Below, one piece after another: positions 8,457 through 18,639 of a stretch of 64,000 bases of DNA (positions are counted from its first letter, which is position 1; the number at the start of each line of letters is the position of its first letter). Made by a program: the position numbers and the translations under genes. Below the pieces are notes generated by a model. That model was not told the origin of the DNA and ran no database searches. It saw only the letters and a list, made by a program, of their open reading frames with translations. Source of the stretch: Nonomuraea helvata (GTDB lineage: Bacteria; Actinomycetota; Actinomycetes; Streptosporangiales; Streptosporangiaceae); contig NZ_BAAAXV010000001.1 in NCBI RefSeq assembly GCF_039535785.1, forward strand, positions 2,666,001 to 2,730,000, given 5' to 3'.

Positions 8457-8939
8457 TCAGAGGATGAGTTCCAGCTCCAGCTCGTGCCGGATCGGGATCC
8501 CGTCGGACTCGGCGGGGATGCCCGGCTTGAGCTCCCTCGCCCGATCCACACCGTGCCTGTGCAGGGCGATCAGGTCGAAGCCGTAACGCTGGTAGAAGCG
8601 CAGCGCGTGCGTGTTGTCGTTGGTGGTGACCAGCCAGAGCCGGGCCGCGCCGCGCTCGGCCGCCGCGGCGCGTACCGCGTCGAGCAGCGCCGCGCCGACC
8701 CCCCTGCCGGGGATCACGGCGTCGATCGTGATGATCTCCACGGAGTCGCCGCGCTGCGCGTAGGTGATGACCCCGGCCGGCTCGCCGTCGATCTCGGCGA
8801 TGAAGCCGGGCTGGGCGGCGGCGTCGATCAGCTCGCCGCGGCCCAGTGCGACGACGGTGGTGCCACCCCAGCTCTCGGTCAACACCCGGGTCACATTGGC
8901 GAGATCTTGTGGCTCGACAGCACGCACAGACATCGACAT
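8457..8939 (-). CDS. GNAT-family N-acetyltransferase
   Basis: This is an acetyl-CoA-dependent acetyltransferase of about 160 aa. The GNAT core is visible: strand/helix VRAVEPQDLANVTRVL at the N-terminus, motif A as IDAVIPGRGVGAALLDAVRA (acetyl-CoA pyrophosphate loop GRGVGA), then WLVTTNDNTHALRFYQRYGF (motif B). The acceptor is unknown. Start candidates are ATGs whose first base is at 8948, 8945, 8939 or 8933; I chose 8939 because the family-like sequence begins there. None has a good Shine-Dalgarno. The gene stands head to head with the HAD gene with essentially no gap, so at least one of the two is probably leaderless. Confidence 0.82.
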   Translation of the reverse strand: MSMSVRAVEPQDLANVTRVLTESWGGTTVVALGRGELIDAAAQPGFIAEIDGEPAGVITYAQRGDSVEIITIDAVIPGRGVGAALLDAVRAAAAERGAARLWLVTTNDNTHALRFYQRYGFDLIALHRHGVDRARELKPGIPAESDGIPIRHELELELIL

Positions 8940-8949
8940 GGGCATCATT

Positions 8950-9606
8950 ATGAGACTTATGCGATGGGCAACATTCGACTGTTTCGGGACACTTGTCGAC
9001 TGGCGGCACGGGATCCGCACCAGCGCCGACCTGATCGCGCCGGGTCAGGGGGCGCGGCTGCTGGAGGCGTACAGCCGGCATGAGCACGCCGTGCAGGCCG
9101 AGTCACCGGCGCTCCGCTACCGCCACGTGCTGGCCGAGGCGCTCCGCAGGGCCTGCGCCGACGAGAAGATCAAGCTGAACGACGACGACGCCTCGGTGCT
9201 GGGCACCACGCTCCCGTACTGGCCGGTCTTCCCGGAGGTCGCCGCCGAGCTGTCGGCGCTGCGCGCGGCGGGCTGGCACCTGGCGCTGCTCACCAACTGC
9301 GACCGCGACCTCATCGCCGAGACGCGGCGGCGGCTGCCCGTGCCGTTCGACGCGGTGGTTACCTCGGAGGACGTGGGCGCCTACAAGCCGTCCGACGCTC
9401 ACTTCGAGGCGTTCAGGTGCTCGTACGAGCCGACTACCTGGGTGCATGTGGCGCAGAGCTACTTCCACGACATGGTCCCGGCGCACCGGCTGGACATCCC
9501 GCGCGTGTGGATCAACCGGCAGGGCGAGCGGCCCGAGGACGAGAAGATCATCCAGCAGGTCCTGCCCGATCTCGGCGGGCTGCTCGCGACCGTCGAGAAC
9601 GCCTAG
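8950..9606 (+). CDS. HAD-superfamily hydrolase (haloacid dehalogenase type II-like)
   Basis: The protein is 218 aa. Motif I is FDCFGTLVDW (nucleophile Asp), motif II LLTNCD, motif III Lys in DVGAYKPSDAHFEA, and motif IV HVAQSYFHDMVPAHRLDI, matching the type II haloacid dehalogenase branch with a four-helix cap. The substrate is unknown; many relatives are phosphatases rather than dehalogenases. Start is ATG 8950 or 8959; neither has a clear ribosome binding site. The 3' end overlaps the convergent DivIVA-motif gene by 4 bp. Confidence 0.85.
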   Translation: MRLMRWATFDCFGTLVDWRHGIRTSADLIAPGQGARLLEAYSRHEHAVQAESPALRYRHVLAEALRRACADEKIKLNDDDASVLGTTLPYWPVFPEVAAELSALRAAGWHLALLTNCDRDLIAETRRRLPVPFDAVVTSEDVGAYKPSDAHFEAFRCSYEPTTWVHVAQSYFHDMVPAHRLDIPRVWINRQGERPEDEKIIQQVLPDLGGLLATVENA

Positions 9607-10151
9607 CCACGCTGCTCCAGCACGTCCGCGATACCCGAGAGGAAGGCGTCCACGTCCGAGATCAGATAGCCCGACCTGAACAGCACGGTCGAGAACCTCG
9701 CCTCCCGCACCTGCTTGGCCGTCACGGGGAAGTCGGTCGTCCCGCGCAGGGTGGCCACGATGCGGTCGAGGAAGGCGTCGATCTCGTCCTCGTTGTAGCC
9801 GGTGCCCATGCGACCCGGGCGGAAGGCCACGCGTTCGACGCGGGCCGCCTGGGTCTCGAACCACTCCTCGCGCAGCATCTCGCCGGTGGGCTCGGCCATG
9901 GCCAGCCGTACCGGCCGCCTGGCCTGGGTCTCCAGCGCCACCACGAACGCCTCCAGGGCGAAGTCGACCGCGGTCTCGTGATAGCCGCCGCGTCTGGCGC
10001 GGAACGTGGCCCGGCGCACGTCGTCGGCCGTGACCGGCTCCAAGGCGTGCGGGCCCCTGCCGAGCGTCGACTCGATCCGCCCGATCAGGGCGTCGACCTC
10101 GGCGGGGTCATAGCCTGAACGCATACCAGTGACGCGCGGAAAGCGATTCAA
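9603..10151 (-). CDS. DivIVA-motif (DivIVA-domain) protein, duplicated
   Basis: The 182 aa protein carries the short DivIVA-type sequence twice. The first half has GMRSGYDPAEVDALIGRIE and then VTADDVRRATFRARRGGYHETAVD. The second half has GRMGTGYNEDEIDAFLDRI and then VTAKQVREARFSTVLFRSGYLISDVDAFL. Each copy is the FxxxxxGYxxxxVDxFL pattern that in DivIVA/SepIVA-like proteins targets membranes or the septum. The long coiled coil of true DivIVA (Wag31) is absent, so this is a small relative of unknown role. The TTG start at 10151 is preceded on the minus strand by AAGGAGT (10164 down to 10158). Confidence 0.75.
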   Translation of the reverse strand: MNRFPRVTGMRSGYDPAEVDALIGRIESTLGRGPHALEPVTADDVRRATFRARRGGYHETAVDFALEAFVVALETQARRPVRLAMAEPTGEMLREEWFETQAARVERVAFRPGRMGTGYNEDEIDAFLDRIVATLRGTTDFPVTAKQVREARFSTVLFRSGYLISDVDAFLSGIADVLEQRG

Positions 10152-10241
10152 GCTCCACTCCTTTTGAGAACCTGCTGAGGGTGCCTCTATTGTGAGGCTC
10201 TTTATCGCGACGATGCGACCCGAGATATAGCGTGCAGGATC

Positions 10242-10970
10242 GTGCAGCTGTCCAAGGTCTCATTCCGCTACCGAAGACGTGGCCCCTCGGTCATCCAGGA
10301 CGCCGACGTACGGCTCGCCCCCGGCGACGTGATCGAGCTGACCGGCGTGAACGGGGCGGGCAAGTCGACCCTGCTCCGGCTCCTGGCGGGCCTCGCCCGG
10401 CCGACGACGGGCACGATCGCCGGCCGTCCCGAGGTCGTCGGCTTCGCCCCCGACCGCTTTCCCACCGCCCAGCCGTTCACGGTGACCGCCTACCTGCGCC
10501 ATATGGCCCGGGTACGAGGTGGCGCCCGCTGGGAGCCGTGGGCCGAGCGCCTGACCATGGACCATCTCCTCGACGTCCCCCTGGGCGAGCTGTCGAAGGG
10601 CAGCGCGCACAAGGTCGGCCTGGTCCAGGCGCTGATGGCGGAGCCGGGGCTGCTGATCCTGGACGAGCCGTTCGCCGGGCTCGACGCCGACACCCGCGAG
10701 ACGCTGCCCTCGATCGCCGCCGAGGTGGCGGCGCGCGGCGGCATCGTCATCGCCAGCGACCACCAGGGCGGCCTGCGTCTCCTTCCCGCCGTACGGCACT
10801 GGTCGCTGGTCGACGGGCACCTCAAGGAGAGCACCGCGACACCGCCACCCGAGCACCCGTCCGAGGACGCGGTCGTGGCCGTCACCGTGCCTGCGGGCGA
10901 GCTGGACCGCTTTCTCGCCAGGATGCGCGCCGAGGGCTACCGGGCCCGCGAGATCGAGGAGACACGATGA
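10242..10970 (+). CDS. ABC transporter ATP-binding protein
   Basis: The 242 aa ATPase has Walker A GVNGAGKST (about 35-43), a Q-loop region replaced by FAPDRFPT, a degenerate signature LSKGSAHKVGL in place of LSGGQ, Walker B LLILDEPFAGLD and H-loop ASDH. It is translationally coupled (ATGA) to the permease gene, making a two-gene exporter of the CcmA/NatA kind. The GTG start has no clear ribosome binding site. The C-terminal 45 residues form an extra small domain after the ATPase fold. The substrate is unknown. Confidence 0.88.
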   Translation: MQLSKVSFRYRRRGPSVIQDADVRLAPGDVIELTGVNGAGKSTLLRLLAGLARPTTGTIAGRPEVVGFAPDRFPTAQPFTVTAYLRHMARVRGGARWEPWAERLTMDHLLDVPLGELSKGSAHKVGLVQALMAEPGLLILDEPFAGLDADTRETLPSIAAEVAARGGIVIASDHQGGLRLLPAVRHWSLVDGHLKESTATPPPEHPSEDAVVAVTVPAGELDRFLARMRAEGYRAREIEETR

Positions 10971-11638
10971 TCGCCCTGGCCACGTTCCGATTGGCCGCCT
11001 ACGTCCGCTCGCACCGCGTGTACCAGGCGCTCCTCCTGACCCTTGCCATGCTGGCGATCCTCTACGGCAGCAAGGCTCCCAGGGGTGCGGAGGTCGGCGT
11101 GCTCACGGACGGCGGCGTACTGATCATTCCCATCCTGGCCTGGACAGCCAGGAGCCTCCTCGACACCGAGCCCGACCCGCAGCGCGAGATGTCCGCGATC
11201 CAGGTGGGCGGCCGGGGCAGGGAGGTGGCGGCGGGACTGGCGGCGGCGTTCGCGGCGTGCACGGTGCTGGCGGCGCTCGGCCTGGGGTGGGCACTCCTGC
11301 TCGGCGTCAGCCAGGCTCCGAGGGGCCGCATGCTGGCCGCCGTCCTCATCCTGCACGCACTGGCCGCGCTGACCGGGACCGCGCTGGGAGCGCTCACCAG
11401 CCGCGCGGTCGTCCGTTCCCCTGCTGTCTCCATCATGGCGCTGGTGCTCGGGTTCCTGGCGATGCTGCTGCTCAGCACCTCGTCCCTGCACTGGCTCACC
11501 GTGCCGCTCATCGCCTGGATGAAGGCGGCGAACGCCGGTCACCTCCTCGACGAGCTTCCCGAGCTCGCCACCGTCTCGCTGGTCTGGTGCCTGATCGGCC
11601 TCGGCACGTACGCGTGGCTCCGGCGTAGGGTAGGTTAG
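10967..11638 (+). CDS. ABC transporter permease (ABC-2 type, small)
   Basis: The 223 aa membrane protein has about six hydrophobic segments (AYVRSHRVYQALLLTLAMLA, LTDGGVLIIPILAWTARSL, VAAGLAAAFAACTVLAALGL, LAAVLILHALAALTGTALG, SIMALVLGFLAMLLL, ATVSLVWCLIGLGTYAWL). The ATG at 10967 overlaps the ATPase stop by 4 bp. It should form the membrane partner of that ATPase in an efflux or membrane-protection system. There is no binding protein nearby, consistent with an exporter. Confidence 0.8.
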   Translation: MIALATFRLAAYVRSHRVYQALLLTLAMLAILYGSKAPRGAEVGVLTDGGVLIIPILAWTARSLLDTEPDPQREMSAIQVGGRGREVAAGLAAAFAACTVLAALGLGWALLLGVSQAPRGRMLAAVLILHALAALTGTALGALTSRAVVRSPAVSIMALVLGFLAMLLLSTSSLHWLTVPLIAWMKAANAGHLLDELPELATVSLVWCLIGLGTYAWLRRRVG

Positions 11639-11672
11639 TGGGCACTCACTCACCCCCTTAGAGGAGGCAACG

Positions 11673-12386
11673 GTGAAGGTGATCTGCATGGGTGACAGCA
11701 TCACCCGCGCACAAGTGAGCGCCGACTACGTGACCATGCTGCGCACGCGGCTCCCCGAGGCGAACGTGATCAATGCCGGGGTCAACTACGAGCCGTCCTC
11801 GGAAACGGTGAAGCGGCTCGACGACATCGTGAGCCAGGACCCGGACGTGGTGACCGTGCTGATCGGCACAAACGACGCGAACTTCACGCTCAGCCCCAAG
11901 CTCGCCACGACACTACGCAAGCGCTGGAAACTCTCCGCGGACCCGACCCCGGAGAGCTACGCCGCCAACCTCACCACCATCGCCAGGAGGCTGCAGGACC
12001 AGACCATGGCCCGGGTGGCGCTGCTCTCCCTGCCGGTCATCGGCGAGGACCTCGGCTCGGGGCCGGTGCGGCGGGCCGCCGAATACAGCGAGATCGTCCG
12101 GCGGGTCGCGGCGGACCAAGGCGTCACGTACCTGCCGCTGAACGAACGGATGACCGCGTACCTGGAGGAGCAGGGCCGGCGGCCCGGCACCCACTACCGT
12201 GCGGAGGGCCGGCTGGCGCAGACCGCCGCCATACAGCACTTCCTGCTCGGCCGCAGCCTGGACGCCATCTCCAGGAGCCGCGGCCTCCAGCTCACCACCG
12301 ACACCGTCCACCTGAACGGCCGGGGCGCCGGCATGATCGCCGACCTGATCGAGGGCTTCGTCACCCGCTCGATAGCCCACCACTGA
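11673..12386 (+). CDS. SGNH/GDSL-family hydrolase
   Basis: This is a 237 aa esterase/lipase-type hydrolase without a signal peptide, so probably cytoplasmic. Block I is MGDSITRAQ with the nucleophile Ser near residue 9, the glycine of block II lies around NAGVNYEP, block III is VLIGTNDANF (Asn), and the Asp/His pair of block V is TDTVHLNGRG near the C-terminus. The GTG start at 11673 has GAGGAGG at 11661-11667. The substrate cannot be predicted. Confidence 0.85.
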   Translation: MKVICMGDSITRAQVSADYVTMLRTRLPEANVINAGVNYEPSSETVKRLDDIVSQDPDVVTVLIGTNDANFTLSPKLATTLRKRWKLSADPTPESYAANLTTIARRLQDQTMARVALLSLPVIGEDLGSGPVRRAAEYSEIVRRVAADQGVTYLPLNERMTAYLEEQGRRPGTHYRAEGRLAQTAAIQHFLLGRSLDAISRSRGLQLTTDTVHLNGRGAGMIADLIEGFVTRSIAHH

Positions 12387-12400
12387 CCGCCCGTGGGCGG

Positions 12401-12455
12401 GGGGCATTCGGCAGGGGTCATTCGGCAGGGGTCATTCGGCAGGGGTCATTCGGCG
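12401..12455. repeat. Four tandem 14-bp repeats covering the rlmN 3' end
   Basis: Unit GGGGTCATTCGGCA: copy 1 (12401-12413) lacks one T, copies 2 and 3 are perfect (12414-12441), and copy 4 (12442-12455) differs in its last base. The rlmN stop codon (TGA on the minus strand) lies in copy 4, and each further copy repeats the same TGA, as if the 3' end of the gene had been duplicated by slippage. Confidence 0.85.
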
Positions 12456-13546
12456 GCGGCGAGCTGGCCGCAGGCGCCGTCGATCTCGCGGCCGCGCGTG
12501 TCGCGCACCGTCACCGGCACGCCGTGGAACTCCAGCCGCCGCACGAACGCCCGCTCGTCCTCGGGCCGGGAAGCCGTCCACTTCGACCCGGGAGTCGGAT
12601 TGAGCGGGATCAGGTTGACGTGGACGAGCTTGTTCCTGACCAGCTTGCCCAGCAGGTCGGCCCGCCACTCCTGGTCGTTGACGTCCTTGATCAGCGCGTA
12701 TTCGATCGAGATCCGTCGCTTGGTCTTCGCCGCGTACGCCCAGGCGGCGTCGAGGACCTCGGCCACCTTCCACCGCGTGTTGATCGGCACCAGCGTGTCA
12801 CGCAGCTCGTCGTCGGGCGCGTGCAGCGACAGCGCCAGCGTGACGGGCAGCCCCTCGTCGGCGAGCTTGCCGATCGCGGGCACCAGCCCGACCGTGGAGA
12901 CGGTGACGCCGCGGGCCGAGATGCCGAGCCCGTGCGGCACGGGCTCCACCAGCCGGCGGACCGCCCCGATCACGGCCTTGTAGTTGGCCAGCGGCTCACC
13001 CATGCCCATGAACACGACGTTGCTCACCCGCCCCGGCCCGCCGGGGACTTCGCCGGCCGCCAGTGCCCGGGCTCCGGCGACGACCTGCTCGACGATCTCG
13101 GCGGTGGACATGTTGCGGGTCAGGCCCGCCTGGCCGGTGGCGCAGAACGGACAGTTCATCCCGCAACCGGCCTGCGACGACACGCACATCGTGACGCGGT
13201 CGGGATAGCGCATGAGCACCGACTCGACCAGCGCCCCGTCGAACAGCCGCCACAGCGTCTTACGCGTCGTGCCGCGGTCGGTTGTCATCTCCCTCACGGA
13301 GGTCAGCAGGTCGGGCAGCAGCGTGGCGAGCTTCTCGCGGGAGGCCGCGGGCAGGTCGGTCATCGCGCCGACGTCGGTGGTGAGGCGCTCGAAGTAGTGG
13401 CGGGAGAGCTGGTCGGCGCGGAACGCCTTCTCCCCCAGCTCCGTGACCGCGGCCCGCCGGTCGGCCATCGACAGGTCGGCCAGGTGCCGTGCGGGCTTGG
13501 CCCGCCGGGGCGCGACGAAGGTGAGCTGGCCTGGTGGCTGGGACAC
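12446..13546 (-). CDS. rlmN: Dual-specificity 23S rRNA/tRNA A-methyltransferase RlmN
   Basis: RlmN is a radical-SAM enzyme that methylates C2 of A2503 in 23S rRNA and A37 in some tRNAs. The protein is 366 aa. The 4Fe-4S cluster motif CxxxCxxC is CGMNCPFC, the downstream SAM-binding part reads [13 protein letters not shown], and the conserved second catalytic cysteine lies in the C-terminal [15 protein letters not shown] segment. I placed the start at the GTG at 13546 ([10 protein letters not shown]); an ATG at 13609 would add 21 residues without family likeness. It normally follows cdsA in actinomycetes; here a SUFU gene on the other strand separates them. Confidence 0.94.
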   Translation of the reverse strand: MSQPPGQLTFVAPRRAKPARHLADLSMADRRAAVTELGEKAFRADQLSRHYFERLTTDVGAMTDLPAASREKLATLLPDLLTSVREMTTDRGTTRKTLWRLFDGALVESVLMRYPDRVTMCVSSQAGCGMNCPFCATGQAGLTRNMSTAEIVEQVVAGARALAAGEVPGGPGRVSNVVFMGMGEPLANYKAVIGAVRRLVEPVPHGLGISARGVTVSTVGLVPAIGKLADEGLPVTLALSLHAPDDELRDTLVPINTRWKVAEVLDAAWAYAAKTKRRISIEYALIKDVNDQEWRADLLGKLVRNKLVHVNLIPLNPTPGSKWTASRPEDERAFVRRLEFHGVPVTVRDTRGREIDGACGQLAAAE

Positions 13547-13665
13547 GTTCCTGCCTTTGCGTGAGGGGCTGTCAATCAGGGTAATGAACGTTCGGATCGG
13601 AGGTGGCATTCCTGGTCAAGGTTCGACTCGCGTCATGGTCGCCACCCGATCTACAGTCATCTCGT

Positions 13666-14691
13666 ATGGCGATTTTCCGGTCGGCATCTGGCGAGGGTGG
13701 CGCCGAGGTCGTACTCGCCGTCGGCAACCCGTACGGGAGCCGGACGCTCGTGATCGAGCGGGACGAGGACTCCTCGGTAGCTTACCTGTGCTCTCCGGAC
13801 GGCACGGTGCACGGCGCCGTCTGGCTGGCCAACCATCGCCCCGCCCCGGCCGTGGTGGACCTGGCCAGGCTCAACGCCGGGCTGCCGCCGCTGATGCCCA
13901 GGGCCAACACCGCCCACCCCGACGGCCGCAGGCCGCTCGGGCAGCTCACCGCGCTGTGGTTCGAGGAGGGGGACGGGGTCGCCCTGTACGAGGACGACGA
14001 CCTGCTGGCCGTCATCCCCGGCTGGGCCGACATGAGCAGGGGCATGCCCGGTTACGCCCGCGACGCGGTGGGCGAGTCGCCGTTCGCCTGGGCGCTCTCC
14101 GAGGCGCTCGAAGGGCTGCGGCCGCGCATCGCCAACGCCAGGTCCTACTGGCGCTGGCGGCACAACGAGGGGTCGTGGCCGTCGTTCCAGCAGTTCGTGA
14201 TGGGGCATCTGGACCGGGTGCTCGGGCCCGCGGGACGCTACTGGGACGCCAGCGGCGAGCGGCTGCCGACCGTCGGGATCACCGAGCGTCCGCCGCACGA
14301 GGGCCGCGGCTACACCGTCCTGTCCACGGTCGGGATGAGCTGCCAGCGCATGCCCACAGTTGAGCAGTGGATCGACAAGCCGGGCGCGTACGCCAGGATC
14401 GAGCTCGCCGTGGCCACCCGCGAGGACCCGCGGGACGCGGCGCTGCTGCTGGTGTGGCTGGCGCAGTATCCGTGGCACTCGGTCACGTGGCTGGGCCACG
14501 GGCACACGGCGAAGTGGTATCACGAGCCTTCGACGTTCCCGTTGGGGCCGCGGTACTCGGGCGTCCTGATGCTGGCCAACGCACCCCACATGCCCGACAT
14601 GTCGGGATTCGCGTTCGGCGGGGAGGCCGTACGGTGGCTCTGGATCTCACCGGTCACCACCGAGGCCCTGGAGGCGCAGCACGCCGACTAG
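13666..14691 (+). CDS. Suppressor-of-fused (SUFU) domain protein, probable
   Basis: The 341 aa protein is in two parts. Residues about 1-150 are of unknown type (LVIERDEDSSVAYLCSPDG, GDGVALYEDDDLLAVIPGWA). Residues about 165-335 read like a bacterial SUFU domain, with TVLSTVGMSCQRMPTVEQW, ARIELAVATR and VTWLGHGHTAKW at the family positions. Bacterial SUFU proteins often act as immunity proteins to secreted toxins, but no toxin is visible next to this gene, so that role is not claimed. It is transcribed against its flanking core genes rlmN and cdsA and looks inserted between them. Confidence 0.65.
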   Translation: MAIFRSASGEGGAEVVLAVGNPYGSRTLVIERDEDSSVAYLCSPDGTVHGAVWLANHRPAPAVVDLARLNAGLPPLMPRANTAHPDGRRPLGQLTALWFEEGDGVALYEDDDLLAVIPGWADMSRGMPGYARDAVGESPFAWALSEALEGLRPRIANARSYWRWRHNEGSWPSFQQFVMGHLDRVLGPAGRYWDASGERLPTVGITERPPHEGRGYTVLSTVGMSCQRMPTVEQWIDKPGAYARIELAVATREDPRDAALLLVWLAQYPWHSVTWLGHGHTAKWYHEPSTFPLGPRYSGVLMLANAPHMPDMSGFAFGGEAVRWLWISPVTTEALEAQHAD

Positions 14692-14719
14692 AAGACGCGC
14701 CGATCAGAGGGCGCGCTGA

Positions 14720-15559
14720 TCAGAAGAACAGCGTCATCAGCAGCCAGACCGGCACCAGCGTCGTGACCAGCGAGTCGAGCCGGTCCATCAGGCCGCCGTG
14801 GCCGGGCAGGATGGTGCCGAGATCCTTGATCCCGAGGTCCCGCTTGATCATCGACTCGATCAGGTCGCCCACGGTCGCCAGCAGCGCCGCGAGCCCGCCG
14901 ATCAGCGCTCCCTGCCAGATCGCGCCGTGCATCAGCCAGGTCACCAGCCAGGCCCCGACCGCCGTGCACGCGACCACCGACCCAGCGAACCCCTCCCAGG
15001 TCTTCTTCGGGCTGATCACCGTCATCTTGTGCCGACCGAACAGCACGCCCGCGATGTAGCCGCCGATGTCACTGGCCACGGTCACCGCGATGAAGATCAG
15101 CACCCGGTTGTCGCCGTCCGTGGCGCGCAGCAGCATGGCCGCGAACGCCGCAAGCATGGACGGATAGAACAGCGTGAGCACCGAGGCCGACGCGTCCCGC
15201 ACGTAGCCCTCGGTCCCGTCGCTGAACATGCGCCAGATCAGCAGCACGAACGCGAACACCGCGAACGTGGCCAGCAGCCACACCGGCCCGCCCCAGTACG
15301 CCGCCGCCTGCATCGCCGCCATGCCCACGACCACCGGCACGGCCGGAACCTTGACGTCGCGGGTCGCGAAGGCCTTGACCAGCTCCAGCACGCCGACGCC
15401 CACGGCTCCGACGAGCACCAGCAGGAACAGTTCCTTGATCGTGTAGAGGGAGGCCACGACAAGGGCGCCCAGCACCAGACCGACCGCGATCGCGGCAGGC
15501 AGGTTCCTTCCGGTACGGCTGCCGCCGCTCGAGCTGGTGCCAGCCGTACGGTTATTCAC
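14720..15559 (-). CDS. cdsA: Phosphatidate cytidylyltransferase CdsA
   Basis: CdsA makes CDP-diacylglycerol from phosphatidate and CTP at the membrane. The 279 aa protein has about eight hydrophobic segments and the family signature near the C-terminus (KRDLGIKDLGTILPGHGGLM, followed by DRLDS). I chose GTG at 15559 (VNNRTAGTSS) because GGAG lies at 15569-15566 on the minus strand, six bases upstream. A longer reading would run into the repeat array upstream. It is downstream of frr in the rpsB-tsf-pyrH-frr-cdsA order. Confidence 0.94.
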   Translation of the reverse strand: MNNRTAGTSSSGGSRTGRNLPAAIAVGLVLGALVVASLYTIKELFLLVLVGAVGVGVLELVKAFATRDVKVPAVPVVVGMAAMQAAAYWGGPVWLLATFAVFAFVLLIWRMFSDGTEGYVRDASASVLTLFYPSMLAAFAAMLLRATDGDNRVLIFIAVTVASDIGGYIAGVLFGRHKMTVISPKKTWEGFAGSVVACTAVGAWLVTWLMHGAIWQGALIGGLAALLATVGDLIESMIKRDLGIKDLGTILPGHGGLMDRLDSLVTTLVPVWLLMTLFF

Positions 15560-15576
15560 AGAGTTCTCCAAGAGCC

Positions 15577-15604
15577 ACGGCCCCCGCCCCGGGGCGAGGG
15601 CCGT
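15577..15604. terminator. GC-rich hairpin between frr and cdsA
   Basis: The arms ACGGCCC...CGCCC and GGGCG...GGGCCGT pair around a CCGGGG centre with a single bulge. There is no T-run. It lies between the frr stop and the cdsA start on the minus strand and may attenuate or process the message rather than end it. Confidence 0.5.
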
Positions 15605-15786
15605 AGATGCAAGAGCCGCTACCTGCGGCGGCCCACCGAACGCGAACCGCCGTAGGCGCAAGAGCCTGCGGCGGCCCGCTCGACGCGACCCACCGCAGGT
15701 GCAGACCTGCCACCTCCGGCAGCCCGCGACCGCGACCCACCGTAGGCGCAAGCCCGCCACCCGCGGCGGCCCGCTGAACGGGGTCC
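15601..15786. repeat. Four imperfect 44-48 bp tandem repeats between frr and cdsA
   Basis: Copies run 15601-15648, 15649-15692, 15693-15739 and 15740-15786. Each begins CCGTAGG-GCAAG-like, passes CTGCGGCGGCCCGC and ends near GACGCGACCCA. They occupy almost all of the frr-cdsA gap. No open frame with coding character spans them. Confidence 0.75.
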
Positions 15787-15803
15787 GCCCTGCGGCGTGC
15801 CGC

Positions 15804-16361
15804 TCAGACCTCGAGCAGCTCGGCTTCCTTGTGCTTGAGCAGCTCATCGATCTTCGCGACGTGCTTCTGGGTGAGGTCGTCGAGCTCCTTCTCGGCCCGC
15901 CTGACCTCGTCCTCGCCCGCCTCTCCGTCCTTGATCATCTTGTCGAGGACCTCTTTGGCGGAGCGGCGGATGTTGCGTACCGACACCTTGGCGTGCTCGC
16001 CCTTGTTCCTGGCGACCTTGATGTACTCCTTGCGGCGCTCCTCGGACAGCTCCGGGAACGTCACGCGGATCACCTGGCCGTCGTCGGTGGGATTGACGCC
16101 GAGGTCGGAATCGCGGATGGCCTTCTCGATGGCGCCCATCGAGCTCTTGTCATAAGGCTGGATGAGCACCATGCGCGCCTCCGGCACGTGGAACGACGCC
16201 AACTGCTGGATGGGCGTCGGCGTGCCGTAGTACTCAGCATTGATCTTGTTGAACATCGAGGGGGTGACGCGGCCAGTACGGATCGTCGCGAAGTCCTCCT
16301 TCGCGACCGAGACGGCCTTGTCCATTTTTTCCTCGGCTTCGAGGAGGGTTTCGTCGATCAC
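15804..16361 (-). CDS. frr: Ribosome recycling factor
   Basis: RRF splits post-termination ribosomes together with EF-G. The protein is 185 aa, the standard length, with the family-typical [20 protein letters not shown] near the N-terminus, [20 protein letters not shown] in the middle and [20 protein letters not shown] at the C-terminus. ATG start at 16361. It lies 43 bp downstream of pyrH in the usual actinobacterial order. Confidence 0.98.
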   Translation of the reverse strand: MIDETLLEAEEKMDKAVSVAKEDFATIRTGRVTPSMFNKINAEYYGTPTPIQQLASFHVPEARMVLIQPYDKSSMGAIEKAIRDSDLGVNPTDDGQVIRVTFPELSEERRKEYIKVARNKGEHAKVSVRNIRRSAKEVLDKMIKDGEAGEDEVRRAEKELDDLTQKHVAKIDELLKHKEAELLEV

Positions 16362-16404
16362 AGCGGCTCCCTGTCTTCTAGCTGGCGGTGTCGGGCTCGC
16401 TCCC

Positions 16405-18151
<1,747 letters not shown>

Positions 18152-18189
18152 TGCTTTTTCCTTGTGGGATTTCGTCGTCGTCGTGGATC

Positions 18190-18283
18190 GGGTGGGCTCC
18201 GTAGTCCGGTCGCCCACCCTGGTTCTGGTACGGCAGGCGCTTGCCGTACGGAAGCCTTTGTCTTGCGTCAGCCTTTGTCTTGC
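18190..18283 (-). promoter_or_regulatory. tsf leader: two hairpins and a 13-bp direct repeat
   Basis: Stem 1: GGGTGGGC (18190-18197) with GCCCACCC (18212-18219). Stem 2: GTACGGCA (18228-18235) with TGCCGTAC (18242-18249), loop of six. Next to them GCCTTTGTCTTGC occurs at 18254-18266 and 18271-18283, a 17-bp period. All lie in the transcribed gap upstream of tsf and could attenuate or regulate it. Confidence 0.5.
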
Positions 18284-18452
18284 TTCTCGGCCCCGGCTCG
18301 CCTGGCATACTGCCCAGCCTCGCCCTGGCTTACCATCCTGGACCGACAGCGCCTAGCACCGACGCCACCTGTCCCGGCACCGCACCCGGCCCAGATCCGG
18401 TAGTCCGACTCGACCACCGCGCCCAGCCCGAGCTCAGCAGGCCGCCCGGCTG

Positions 18453-18639
18453 GGCAACCGTGTACCCAGCGGGACCGTGGCCTTCACCCGGCGATCGCCC
18501 GCCCAGCGGGACCCCGCCTCAGCTCGGCGATCGCCCGCCCAACCGGACCCCGCCTCGGCTCGGCAACCGTTGGCCAGCGCGGGACCTTGGCCTTGGCTCG
18601 GCGACCGTCCGCCCAGGGCGGGGACCCTGGCCCGCGCCT
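18453..18639. repeat. Five imperfect 36-40 bp tandem repeats between rpsB and tsf
   Basis: Copies: 18453-18489, 18490-18525, 18526-18561, 18562-18599, 18600-18639. The unit is roughly GGCGATCGCCCGCCCAGCGG followed by GACCCCGCCTCGGCTC. The rest of 18284-18805 is GC-rich without a recognisable gene; a 105-codon minus frame there is just the repeat translated. Confidence 0.75.

Noticed and set aside
18453..18639. CRISPR-like array
   Set aside because: Units are adjacent and degenerate, without unique spacers; no cas genes anywhere in the window.
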